In this document: positions 23,375 through 30,305 of the stretch, one piece after another
How positions within the stretch are numbered: the first letter of the stretch is position 1
Layout: every line of letters begins with the position of its first letter
Source of the DNA: Archaeoglobaceae archaeon
GTDB lineage: Archaea; Halobacteriota; Archaeoglobi; Archaeoglobales; Archaeoglobaceae
Length of the DNA: 34,434 bases
Reading direction: 5' to 3'
NCBI GenBank assembly: GCA_027064525.1
Contig: JAMOPJ010000042.1
Coordinates: 1 to 34,434, forward strand
Notes under the pieces: model-generated
What the model saw: the letters and a program-made list of their open reading frames with translations, nothing else
Database searches by the model: none
What the model was told of the DNA's origin: nothing
Translations under genes and position numbers: made by a program

Positions 23375-24707
23375 ATTCATAGCATTAATAATCTTCTACG
23401 CTATAATAGGAACGGCGATAGCCCTCTATGCGAGGAGAGGAGTCAGAACTCAGGAGGACTATTTTATAGGTGGAAGAAACATTGGAGGAATAATCTCAGC
23501 GCTCACGTATGCCGCTACTACTTACTCAGCCTTCATGATGGTCGGGCTGGTGGGTTTGAGCTACAAGACTGGCGTTGGTGCAGCCGGATTCGAGCTGATG
23601 TATTTAGTTGGAACCCTCTTCCTCCTATCCTACTACGCCCCCAAAGTTTGGAAGTTGGGTAAGGAAAAGGGTTTGGTTTCTCCGGCTGAGATCTTCACGC
23701 ATAGATATGGAGTTGTAACGGCCAAGCTCGCTACCATCTTAGCGTTGATAGCTCTGATTCCATACACGTCCATTCAAATGATAGGTGTGGCCCTAATCTT
23801 GCAGAAGAATGCGGGAATTGGCTTTGCAAGCGGAGTAGCAATAGCCTCGATTTTGATAGCTCTATGGGCTTTCTTGGGTGGGTTGAGGGGTGTAGCATGG
23901 ACGGATGCTATTCAGGGTGTTTTCATGCTCACAGTTGCGATATTGGCAGTCCTATGGACTTTCAATTACATGGGCGGTTTCGAGATACCAAATGAATTGG
24001 CAGTCGTTCCAAACGAGTTCTGGACACCATTGAGATTTGCAACGCTCACGATTCCTTGGTTTTTCTTCGCATTGACGAATCCTCAGGTTTTCCAGAGGTT
24101 GTTCATTCCGAAAGATGAGAAAGCGATAAAGAGAATGGTCGTTCTCTTCGGTCTGTTTGGGTTAATATACACTGTGCTCGTAACGTTCTTAGGATTGGAT
24201 CTGAGATTTGGAACCGAAATAGGGAAGTTTCCAGCTATTGCAGACAGGGACAAGGTGACTCCAACTCTGCTCGGCATGATGCCAGAATGGATAGCTCTTC
24301 CGCTGGCTCTGAGCATAATAGCAGCCGCAGTAACGACCGCGAACTCGATAATTCTGACACTTTCGTCAATGGTTCTGAGAGATGTGGTAGGCGAGAAGGG
24401 GAAGGTAATCGGCGGAAAGATAGTCGTGATTGTGCTGACGATCATAGTTGCAATGTTCGCATTGAAAAGAATAAGTTACATAGTTGAGCTCGCAGTTCTG
24501 TCTTCTACCATCCTGCTGTGCCAGCTACCCCTGATATTGGGAGTATTCCACTGGAAATGGGGAAAGGAGAAAACTGGTTTAGCAACGCTGATATGCGGTT
24601 TCGTAACGGCGATAGCCCTTTCGGCAATGATGCATCCCATGGTTTCGATTGCAACATTCTGCGTATCTTTTGCAGTATTTCTGGCGATGAGCTCAATCGA
24701 GAGGTAG
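23367..24707 (+). CDS. Sodium:solute symporter (SSS family)
   Basis: The 446-residue membrane protein has about 13 hydrophobic helices and the SSS layout. An N-terminal stretch with EDYFIGGRNIGGIISALTYA precedes the first conserved helix (GGR-x-x-G, common in pantothenate/proline-type members). GGLRGVAWTDAIQGVFM near residue 175 is a strong SSS signature; TNPQVFQRLF and AAAVTTANSIILTLSSMVLR contribute to the Na+ sites. The substrate cannot be told. Candidates include pantothenate, proline or a carboxylate; the neighbouring pycB favours an organic acid, but this is a guess. The start overlaps the small partner gene. Its 3' end overlaps the convergent lipoprotein gene by 15 bases. Confidence 0.9.
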   Translation: MNEFIALIIFYAIIGTAIALYARRGVRTQEDYFIGGRNIGGIISALTYAATTYSAFMMVGLVGLSYKTGVGAAGFELMYLVGTLFLLSYYAPKVWKLGKEKGLVSPAEIFTHRYGVVTAKLATILALIALIPYTSIQMIGVALILQKNAGIGFASGVAIASILIALWAFLGGLRGVAWTDAIQGVFMLTVAILAVLWTFNYMGGFEIPNELAVVPNEFWTPLRFATLTIPWFFFALTNPQVFQRLFIPKDEKAIKRMVVLFGLFGLIYTVLVTFLGLDLRFGTEIGKFPAIADRDKVTPTLLGMMPEWIALPLALSIIAAAVTTANSIILTLSSMVLRDVVGEKGKVIGGKIVVIVLTIIVAMFALKRISYIVELAVLSSTILLCQLPLILGVFHWKWGKEKTGLATLICGFVTAIALSAMMHPMVSIATFCVSFAVFLAMSSIER

Positions 24708-25706
24708 GGGAACTATGCCCACCTCCCTGCAGGCTTCGATATTCACTAAATAGCCATTCCATGGATTATCATCCGTCAGATTCTTCCAATTTTTGTTTAG
24801 CTCTTCCAATCCTTTATTCAAAGCCACAGAAAAGCTTGAGTTGATTAGAGTCGTTTCGAGGGCGAACATCAGCTTGTCATGGGAATCGATCCAAGCTACG
24901 AAGGCATGGTTCGGTAAAAGAACTATGTATGGCTTTATGCCCAACGCCTCCATCGCAGATGCAAATAAAACGGCTCCATCAACGCAGTTTATTGCTCTAA
25001 GCCTTAGAGATTCCGCCGGCAAGCGAACTCGTTGGACGTAATCTCTCCCGTATGTGAAGGGTGTGTTGACATAGCTGACGTTATAGTCGTATTTCAAGGC
25101 ATTGAATATCGCCTCGATCTGTGGTAGAATTTTATCCTTAGCTCCTTTAAGTTCATGGTTCGGAGCAAACTCCTTAGCCTTTGCAAGCAACTCTTGAACC
25201 GATCTATCGTCCGGAGTTACGAAGACCGCTATGTAATCCTGCATGTTTATCCTCCTTCCATCCCTGCATTTCAGAACCCACACCATTACATCCAAAGGAT
25301 AAACGTCCACCATCACCGTCTGCTCGCACCAAGTTTTCCAGTTATCCCCGCTCCTGTATTCAACCTTGTAGTGAAGGCAGATCTTGGTCTTCGCCTTGAT
25401 CTCCTTGATCTTTTCAGGAATTAGGGGAATGGTTTGATTGATAGTCACGGTTTTCTTGGGTGGAATCACTAGCGTTGAAATGGCCGGATTGCTAATTCCA
25501 ACGTATTCCGAGGTTATTTTGACAGTTATCGGCCTATCTGTAGGATTAGTGATCCTGAACGTTACGTCGGGTATCTTCTGCTCCCAAAACGCGTTGTAGA
25601 ACGCCAAAGGATAGGGATCGTAATACGAAGCTTGAACGGCCAGCTTTTCGGAACAGCCCAGTGTGGCAACTGCAAGCAGCATTATCGCCATGAAAAACTT
25701 TTTCAT
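24693..25706 (-). CDS. Lipoprotein with transglutaminase-like domain
   Basis: The 337-residue protein starts with a lysine-rich signal and a lipobox (MKKFFMAIMLLAVATLGCSE, Cys18), so it should be lipid-anchored outside the cell. Residues ~45-130 look like a beta-sandwich (VTFRITNPTDRPITVKITSE). The C-terminal part carries a transglutaminase-like core: RAINCVDGAVLFASAMEAL (Cys), LPNHAFVAWIDSHDK (His) and FALETTLINSS (possible acidic third residue), with the helix containing Cys ending in G-I-K-P. Peptide or amide cleavage or cross-linking outside the cell is likely; the substrate is unknown. A TATA tract (AAAGATATAAGC, minus) sits ~26 nt before the ATG, giving a leaderless message. The end overlaps the convergent transporter gene. 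Confidence 0.8.
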   Translation of the reverse strand: MKKFFMAIMLLAVATLGCSEKLAVQASYYDPYPLAFYNAFWEQKIPDVTFRITNPTDRPITVKITSEYVGISNPAISTLVIPPKKTVTINQTIPLIPEKIKEIKAKTKICLHYKVEYRSGDNWKTWCEQTVMVDVYPLDVMVWVLKCRDGRRINMQDYIAVFVTPDDRSVQELLAKAKEFAPNHELKGAKDKILPQIEAIFNALKYDYNVSYVNTPFTYGRDYVQRVRLPAESLRLRAINCVDGAVLFASAMEALGIKPYIVLLPNHAFVAWIDSHDKLMFALETTLINSSFSVALNKGLEELNKNWKNLTDDNPWNGYLVNIEACREVGIVPLPLD

Positions 25707-25797
25707 AGGCTATCGATTCAAATCCTTGCTTATATCTTTATCTAAGCTTTAAACACGACCGAAATCTTTATAATCTCTTAGATAGATGCTTTTTCGA

Positions 25798-25871
25798 GGG
25801 CCGGTAGCTCAGCCTGGTAGAGCGTCGCCTTGGCATGGCGAAGGCCTGGGGTTCAAATCCCCACCGGTCCA
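25798..25871 (+). tRNA. tRNA-Ala (anticodon GGC)
   Basis: The cloverleaf is complete and intronless: acceptor GGGCCGG pairs with CCGGTCC, with the G3-U70 wobble that marks alanine tRNAs. The D arm GCTC/GAGC, anticodon stem TCGCC/GGCGA with loop TTGGCAT (anticodon GGC) and T arm TGGGG/CCCCA are all present. The 3' CCA is not encoded. A TATA-like tract at about 25767-25773 lies at suitable distance upstream. Confidence 0.96.
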
Positions 25872-26250
25872 TTCTAACTTCTGTGCAGTTTTCAGTAACA
25901 CCAATCTTTAACCTTATAATCTATAACTTTTAAAGGAGATATCTGGCCCATTTCTTCTATCTAAAACAGAGCCCTGTTTGAATTTATAATTGGATTATGA
26001 TTGAATCGTTATAGGATCCAATGAATCTCGAAGCTAGTAAATTTTCGGTATTCATTATAAAAATATGTAATACAATGATTGGTCGAGATGGAACCTGCCG
26101 AGATTATGCTATTTAGTAGCGTAATTCTGGAGGATCATGGATTGAATCTGGGATAAAACTAAATTCTACATTTTCACTTTTCTGCAATTTTATAATTTCT
26201 CCAACTATGGCACCCCAATTGGAGAATCATTATATTATATTAAAAAATAA
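25872..26250. other. Gene-free AT-rich stretch after tRNA-Ala
   Basis: No ORF, RNA or repeat is convincing here. The longest readable piece is a 22-codon open frame from the ATG at about 26089 (MEPAEIMLFSSVILEDHGLN...), which ends at a TAA and could be a fragment of a decayed gene. The stretch lies next to the regulator pseudogene at 26395-26744, so it may be a remnant of a once-coding region. Confidence 0.4.
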
Positions 26251-26307
26251 GGCTCAGAATTGGATTCATTCATCATAATATCAGACGCGGGCTACCTCAT
26301 CATAGCC
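26251..26307 (-). ncRNA. C/D-box sRNA with two 16S rRNA guides
   Basis: All four boxes are perfect on the minus strand: C ATGATGA (26297-26303), D' CTGA (26281-26284), C' ATGATGA (26270-26276) and D CTGA (26254-26257). GGC/GCC closes the ends. The 12-nt guides are GGTAGCCCGCGT (before D') and ATGAATCCAATT (before D). Their complements are ACGCGGGCTACC and AATTGGATTCAT. Eleven bases of each match conserved archaeal 16S segments as I remember them (ACACGCGGGCTACAATGG and TTTAATTGGATTCAACG). By the fifth-base rule the 2'-O-methylated residues would be G1231 and G962 (E. coli numbering, approximate). A TATA tract lies ~26 nt upstream (about 26335). Confidence 0.9.
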
Positions 26308-26394
26308 ATCTTGTAAATCTTTTAGTTGTCATAAAATACTTATCGGATTAATCTGAACTCCCAATATCTCCAATCTTATCAGTTTTTTTGCAGG

Positions 26395-26744
26395 TTAATC
26401 CTGATCTATGAACTTCAAAAGCTTAGGATTAATAGCATACAACTTTTTTCCTTTTCTACCAATATCAGGTCGAGATACTACAAAACCCCCAGCTTCAAGT
26501 TCCTTTAATACACGCTATATTGTCTTATAAGATGGAAATCTTTGCAATACCATGTTTATCGATTAGCTCAGCAACTACCCCTCTTATCTCCTTCAAGAAT
26601 CTTCTCATTCTTGAAGATTCCCTTCTTCTTCAGTTCTTCATAGATCTTAGTAAAGAGTTCAGGTACATCCTCAAAATCACCTACCCAAAATTCTAATTTT
26701 GGTTTGCGTTCTGCCAAATCTGCTAATATGATAATCATTTTCAT
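26395..26744 (-). pseudogene. Decayed winged-helix DNA-binding protein gene
   Basis: Reading the minus strand from the ATG at 26744 gives MKMIIILADLAERKPKLEFW and onward for 57 codons to a TGA. A frameshift near there continues as GVVAELIDKHGIAKIS. A second shift gives PSYKTI, an in-frame TAG, then RVLKELEAGGFVVSRPDIGR and KGKKLYAINPKLLKFIDQD. The last part has the helix, wing and hairpin of a winged-helix regulator. Two frameshifts and one stop in 350 bases mean a dead gene. No protein can be made beyond the first 57 residues. Confidence 0.75.
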
Positions 26745-26777
26745 GAAATTTTTCTTTAATTATAAATAGCATCACAG

Positions 26778-26833
26778 CCACTCAGCAGTGGTAAAGTTCA
26801 TCACGTTTCAGCGGCTCGCTTTCATCATCGTGG
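26778..26833 (-). ncRNA. C/D-box sRNA (minus member of divergent pair)
   Basis: Boxes on the minus strand are C ATGATGA (26822-26828), D' CTGA (26808-26811), C' GTGATGA (26798-26804) and D CTGA (26782-26785). CCAC/GTGG ends pair as a terminal stem. Guides are AAGCGAGCCG (before D', 10 nt) and ACTTTACCACTG (before D, 12 nt). I could not assign targets from memory. A TATA-like tract at about 26857-26865 on the minus strand is at correct distance, so it is transcribed away from the plus-strand sRNA next to it. Confidence 0.88.
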
Positions 26834-26866
26834 CTAAAGATATTTGCCCAACGGTCTAAAAAACTG
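26834..26866. promoter_or_regulatory. Compact bidirectional promoter of two C/D-box sRNAs
   Basis: About 43 bp separate the two divergent C boxes (26828 and 26872). AAAGATATTTGC (about 26836-26847) serves the plus-strand RNA. AGTTTTTTA on the minus strand (about 26857-26865) serves the minus-strand one. Each TATA tract is ~26 nt from the expected RNA 5' end, so the two promoters overlap head to head. Confidence 0.5.
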
Positions 26867-26924
26867 TGGCGATGATGAAGGGCCAACGCGCTGAGATGTG
26901 ATGAAATGTTCCGCCTCTGAGCGT
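26867..26924 (+). ncRNA. C/D-box sRNA (plus member of divergent pair)
   Basis: Boxes on the plus strand are C ATGATGA (26872-26878), D' CTGA (26891-26894), C' GTGATGA (26898-26904) and D CTGA (26917-26920). Guides are AGGGCCAACGCG (before D') and AATGTTCCGCCT (before D), both 12 nt. Flanking GGC/GCG bases give only a weak terminal stem. Targets were not identified. The RNA ends only ~38 bases before the map start codon, so read-through into map is possible. Confidence 0.88.
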
Positions 26925-26958
26925 AACTCTAATCTTCTCCAAGCGCTGAATCGAATCG

Positions 26959-27819
26959 ATGAGTCTTGAGAAGTATATCGAAGCCGGTAAAATTCTCAAG
27001 CAGGTGAGAGAAGAAGCGATAAAGCTAATAAAGCCCGGAGTTAAGCTCTTGGAGGTTGCAGAGTTCGTCGAAAATAGGATCAGAGAACTTGGAGCAGAAC
27101 CGGCTTTTCCGTGCAATATTTCGATAAACAGCGATGCAGCACATTTCACACCAAAAGCTAATGACGAAAGGGTGTTTAAAGAGGGGGATGTCGTTAAGCT
27201 TGACATCGGCGCACACATAGACGGCTACATAGCCGATACAGCTGTGACTGTCGATTTGGGAGATCACGAAGATCTCGTTAGGGCGGCTGAAGAGGCTTTG
27301 AAGAACGCCATAGAGGTTATACACGCTGGAGTAAATACAGCTGAGATTAGCGAAGCTATATTTAGCACTATAACCGAATTCGGGTTTAAGCCGATCATAA
27401 ACCTAACCGGACACGGTCTGGATCGCTATGTAGCCCATGCACCTCCCACGATATACAACGTTAAGATTGAGAAGGGAGTGGAGCTTAAGGAAGGAATGGT
27501 GATCGCCATCGAGCCTTTCGTAACGAACGGCGTTGGGAAAGTTGCTGAGAGGGGGGAATGCGAGATCTTCTCGTTGATAGCAGTTAAGCCAGTTAGGATG
27601 AAGCAGGCGAGACGGCTTATGGAGGAAATCCTGAGAAAGTATAAGACTCTGCCGTTTGCTAAGAGGTGGTTAAAGGCTTCAGATATCATTCTGGCAAAGC
27701 TTGTTAGAGAGGGAGTTCTTAGGGCCTATCCAGTGCTTACGGAGGTTGGGAAGGGATTGGTCAGTCAAACGGAACACACGGTTATAGTCGAAGAGAACGG
27801 AGCAAGAGTGATCACTTGA
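26959..27819 (+). CDS. map: Methionine aminopeptidase, type II
   Basis: This enzyme removes the initiator Met from new proteins. The 286-residue protein has the pita-bread fold ligands: Asp in VVKLDIGAHIDGYIADTAVT (two Asp, near residues 82 and 93), His in NLTGHGLDRYVAHA near residue 154, Glu in MVIAIEPFVTNG and Glu in VSQTEHTVIV near the C-terminus. The ~60-residue helical insert before the last ligand (ARRLMEEILRKYKTLPFAKR) marks the archaeal/eukaryotic type II enzyme. A divalent metal pair is required. Translation starts at ATG 26959 (MSLEKYIEAGKILKQ); no strong ribosome-binding site is seen. Confidence 0.95.
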   Translation: MSLEKYIEAGKILKQVREEAIKLIKPGVKLLEVAEFVENRIRELGAEPAFPCNISINSDAAHFTPKANDERVFKEGDVVKLDIGAHIDGYIADTAVTVDLGDHEDLVRAAEEALKNAIEVIHAGVNTAEISEAIFSTITEFGFKPIINLTGHGLDRYVAHAPPTIYNVKIEKGVELKEGMVIAIEPFVTNGVGKVAERGECEIFSLIAVKPVRMKQARRLMEEILRKYKTLPFAKRWLKASDIILAKLVREGVLRAYPVLTEVGKGLVSQTEHTVIVEENGARVIT

Positions 27820-27882
27820 CACATTTAAAATTTTAATCAATATCACAATAGATTTTTAGATCGACAAAAATCGGTGAAAAGT

Positions 27883-28788
27883 ATGAAAATAGTGGTTCTT
27901 TCTGGAGGAACGGGAACACCAAAGCTCTTGCAAGGATTGAAGGAACTTGTTGATGATCTTACAGTAATCGTGAACACTGCTGAGGATATCTGGATTTCCG
28001 GGAACAAAATCTGTCCAGATATAGACTCCGTTATATACGCTCTGGCTGAGATTATAGACGATGAAAAGTGGTGGGGGGTAAAAGGTGACACGTTCAAAAC
28101 GCACGAACAGCTAAAGAGGCTTGGATTTGATGAGTTCATGATGATCGGAGATCTGGATAGAGCTACTCACATATTTCGTTCCGAACTGCTTAGGCAAGGC
28201 TACACGCTAACGGAAGCTACGAAAAAGCTGAAGAACGCATTCGGTGTGAAGGCCGAAGTGTTGCCGATGTGCGAAGAGGAGGTAGCTACGATCATAGTAA
28301 CTCCACAAGGCGAGATGCACTTTCAGGAGTTCTGGGTTAAACATAAAGGCAAGCCTGAAGTTCTGGACATATATTTTAAAGGAATCGAGAATGCTAAAGC
28401 TACGTATGACGTAATTGAAGCTTTAGAGGAGTGTGATGGTGTAATAATAGGGCCAAGCAACCCAATTACGAGTATAATACCCATTCTACTCGTTAGAGGA
28501 GTAAAAGAAAGGCTAAAGCAAAAGAAGGTCATAGCGGTTTCACCTATCGTGGGGAATAGACCTGTGAGCGGGCCAGCTGGTAAGTTTATGAGAGTTAAGG
28601 GCTATGATGTTTCTCCGTTAGGTGTTGCGGATGTTTATGCCGATTTTTTGGATGTACTTGTGGTAGATAACTCCGATGTTAATTTAGTCGGTAATTATAA
28701 GGGAATTGAAGTCGTAGCAACGGACACAATTATGAAAGATAAAGAGGACGCTAAGAGGTTGAGCGAATTTTTAATTGAACTTCTTTAG
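27883..28788 (+). CDS. cofD: 2-phospho-L-lactate transferase (coenzyme F420 biosynthesis)
   Basis: CofD joins the phospholactyl (or related) group to the deazaflavin Fo to form F420-0. The 301-residue protein starts with the nucleotide loop [20 protein letters not shown]. It keeps the [20 protein letters not shown] segment, the WWGVKGDTF and GDLDRATHI motifs, and [13 protein letters not shown] near residue 190. F420 is an electron carrier in Archaeoglobus. The ATG at 27883 is chosen over the GTG at 27874 because GGTGA lies just upstream. Its 3' end overlaps the convergent nucleotidyltransferase gene by four bases. Confidence 0.95.
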   Translation: MKIVVLSGGTGTPKLLQGLKELVDDLTVIVNTAEDIWISGNKICPDIDSVIYALAEIIDDEKWWGVKGDTFKTHEQLKRLGFDEFMMIGDLDRATHIFRSELLRQGYTLTEATKKLKNAFGVKAEVLPMCEEEVATIIVTPQGEMHFQEFWVKHKGKPEVLDIYFKGIENAKATYDVIEALEECDGVIIGPSNPITSIIPILLVRGVKERLKQKKVIAVSPIVGNRPVSGPAGKFMRVKGYDVSPLGVADVYADFLDVLVVDNSDVNLVGNYKGIEVVATDTIMKDKEDAKRLSEFLIELL

Positions 28789-29099
28789 ACTTCGATAATC
28801 TCATCATCTCCTATAAATCTCTTATAGAACTTCCACGCCCTTTCGGTCAGCAGGTGGAATTCAAATGGAGTATCGAAGTATTTCTCGAACAGCAAGTCAT
28901 AGATTTCAAGCTTCTTCTCCCTAGATTCGAAGTCATCGGACACGATTGCAATATCTATATCGCTTAAACCGATGGAGTAATCTCCCCTGACGACAGATCC
29001 GAATACGTAAACTTTAAAGTTTTTAAGCCTATTCGAGAGGAGACTCTTTATTTCCTTTACATATTTTATATAATTTTTGAAAAAAATTATTCGCTCCAT
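28785..29099 (-). CDS. MNT-type nucleotidyltransferase (HEPN partner)
   Basis: The 104-residue protein is a minimal nucleotidyltransferase: [20 protein letters not shown] carries the G-S-x-x-R-G-D and S-D-I-D-I (two metal-binding Asp) motif near residues 30-50. In HEPN/MNT modules this subunit acts as antitoxin, in known cases by adding AMP to the HEPN toxin. Its ATG overlaps the HEPN gene end by 13 bases, so the two are translated together. Both lie convergent to cofD. Function as a toxin-antitoxin pair is by family; some HEPN/MNT pairs have other roles. Confidence 0.88.
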   Translation of the reverse strand: MERIIFFKNYIKYVKEIKSLLSNRLKNFKVYVFGSVVRGDYSIGLSDIDIAIVSDDFESREKKLEIYDLLFEKYFDTPFEFHLLTERAWKFYKRFIGDDEIIEV

Positions 29100-29467
29100 A
29101 ACAGTCGTTTTAACTCTTTCAGCGCTTTGAATGCTTCTTCAACTTCTTCATTGAAAAATTCCTCAAAGTAGTAGCGAGATGTAATGTAAGCCCTTTCAAG
29201 ATTTCTTAAAACGACCTTATACCTATCTATATAGCTCATTATCTCCTTCTTCTTGTATACTTCGGCCAAATCTCTAAGCAACTTCCTAAGGCTGTGAGTT
29301 CTTTCAAAATAACCTTTTAAATCTAAGAGTTTAGCCTTTATCATCAGTTGGAACGCTTGCTCTATATGAAACATTGCCAGATCGTTATCTCCATGTTCGA
29401 AGTCAAATCTTGCATCCCTCTCAAACTTCTCCGCCCTCCTTATGTAGAGCTCAATTTCTTCCTTCAC
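29087..29467 (-). CDS. HEPN-domain protein (MNT partner)
   Basis: This all-helical 126-residue protein contains the HEPN core: LYIRRAEKFERDARFDFEHG, NDLAMFHIEQAFQLMIKAKL and the RTHSLRKLLRDLA helix. A typical HEPN RNase carries R-x4-6-H. The C-terminal helix here reads ERAYITSRYYFEEFF without the His, so the nuclease site may be altered or lie elsewhere. Translation probably starts at GTG 29467; a TATA tract (TCTATATG, 29490-29497 minus) is ~26 nt upstream, so the message is leaderless. The D box of a C/D sRNA at 29502 lies directly next to this promoter. It is the first gene of the HEPN-MNT pair. Confidence 0.85.
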   Translation of the reverse strand: MKEEIELYIRRAEKFERDARFDFEHGDNDLAMFHIEQAFQLMIKAKLLDLKGYFERTHSLRKLLRDLAEVYKKKEIMSYIDRYKVVLRNLERAYITSRYYFEEFFNEEVEEAFKALKELKRLLWSE

Positions 29468-29496
29468 CTAAATTTACTCTAATGTCGAACATATAG

Positions 29497-29557
29497 ATTT
29501 TTCAGTAAACCCAGCCTTCATCATCATCTCAGTAGGTACCGACCATCATCATCTAAT
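29497..29557 (-). ncRNA. C/D-box sRNA (second of tandem pair)
   Basis: Boxes on the minus strand: C ATGATGA (29546-29552), D' CTGA (29529-29532), C' ATGATGA (29518-29524; an overlapping second copy at 29521-29527) and D CTGA (29502-29505). Guides are TGGTCGGTACCTA (before D', 13 nt) and AGGCTGGGTTTA (before D, 12 nt). Only about 17 bases separate its C box from the end of the first sRNA, so both probably come from one processed transcript. Target sites were not found. Confidence 0.85.
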
Positions 29558-29564
29558 AAAAATC

Positions 29565-29624
29565 TATCCTCAGCCAGCCATCCTTTCATCATATGTCAGC
29601 AGCTCACCAGCTTCATCATCGGCA
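29565..29624 (-). ncRNA. C/D-box sRNA (first of tandem pair)
   Basis: Boxes on the minus strand: C ATGATGA (29613-29619), D' CTGA (29596-29599), C' ATGATGA (29586-29592) and D CTGA (29570-29573). Guides are AGCTGGTGAGCTG (before D', 13 nt) and AAGGATGGCTGG (before D, 12 nt). A TATA tract (TTTATTAAAA region, about 29647-29657) lies ~26 nt before the expected 5' end. It is downstream of, and on the same strand as, the membrane-protein gene at 29672-30262. Targets were not identified. Confidence 0.88.
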
Positions 29625-29671
29625 TATCGAATACTACTGGAGGTTTTAATAAATTTTATAGAGCACAAAAA

Positions 29672-30262
29672 TCAAATTTCGTTGTGAAGCTCTTTTAACT
29701 TCTCAATCTTCACTCTGTAGTAGGGATACAGCAAGGGTATAGCCCACTCCGTGGGTTCCGCAAAGTCCATGAGCATGCTCGCCCTCTCGTGAGCCGGAGC
29801 CAGCAAGGAAATGGGCAAAAGGACTAATGAATAGAAAAATAAAAACTGCCCAAGACCGGGCCAAAATATCTCTACGAAAACACCGACTAAAAGTAGAGTT
29901 GCTAACATCAACATTCTAATCACTATTGCTCTCTTCGCAATTTCTGCCTTCTTCTCGTATATCTGAAGTTCCAGAATGTAATCCCATTTATCCTTGATTT
30001 TTGGTCTTTCCAGAGGTTTAAACTCGTAAACAGAAAGGATAGCTTCAAGCTCTTTAAAGCCACGAGGTATAACGATCTCAACTCCCCACTTATAATTAAT
30101 AATTTTAATTTTCTTCAAAAATCCAAGTTTGTATTTAATCAATCTCAGTCCGTATCTTGTCCGATACTTTTCAATCTCGTATCTCAAATTTTTACGCCTC
30201 AAAAAATCCTCTACGATCTCCATAGCTTTTTCAATGTCGAGTGAGAGCAATTTACGGGTCAT
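29672..30262 (-). CDS. Membrane protein of unknown function
   Basis: The 196-residue protein has a basic N-terminal half of about 110 residues (helix and strands, e.g. RYGLRLIKYKLGFLKKIKII). Two close membrane helices follow (IRMLMLATLLLVGVFVEIFW and FLFFYSLVLLPISLLAPA), then a 45-residue C-terminal tail. Both termini probably face the cytoplasm. No enzymatic motif is visible and I do not recognise the family. The ATG at 30262 has a TATA-like tract ~26 nt upstream (about 30289), which supports a leaderless start. It is followed on the same strand by two C/D-box sRNAs and then the HEPN/MNT genes. Confidence 0.65.
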   Translation of the reverse strand: MTRKLLSLDIEKAMEIVEDFLRRKNLRYEIEKYRTRYGLRLIKYKLGFLKKIKIINYKWGVEIVIPRGFKELEAILSVYEFKPLERPKIKDKWDYILELQIYEKKAEIAKRAIVIRMLMLATLLLVGVFVEIFWPGLGQFLFFYSLVLLPISLLAPAHERASMLMDFAEPTEWAIPLLYPYYRVKIEKLKELHNEI

Positions 30263-30305
30263 TATTACATCTAAGATCGCTTTCGACTTTTAATGATTCT
30301 AAAGC

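Noticed and set aside
26089-26157. Short open frame MEPAEIMLFSSVILEDHGLN...
   Set aside because: Only 22 codons, no ribosome-binding site and no family match; at most a remnant of a decayed gene.
29506-29517. Guide AGGCTGGGTTTA of the second tandem sRNA resembles a 23S rRNA segment
   Set aside because: As I recall the rRNA (GAGCTGGGTTTAGA), the guide has the same sense as the rRNA, so it cannot pair; the match is likely chance.
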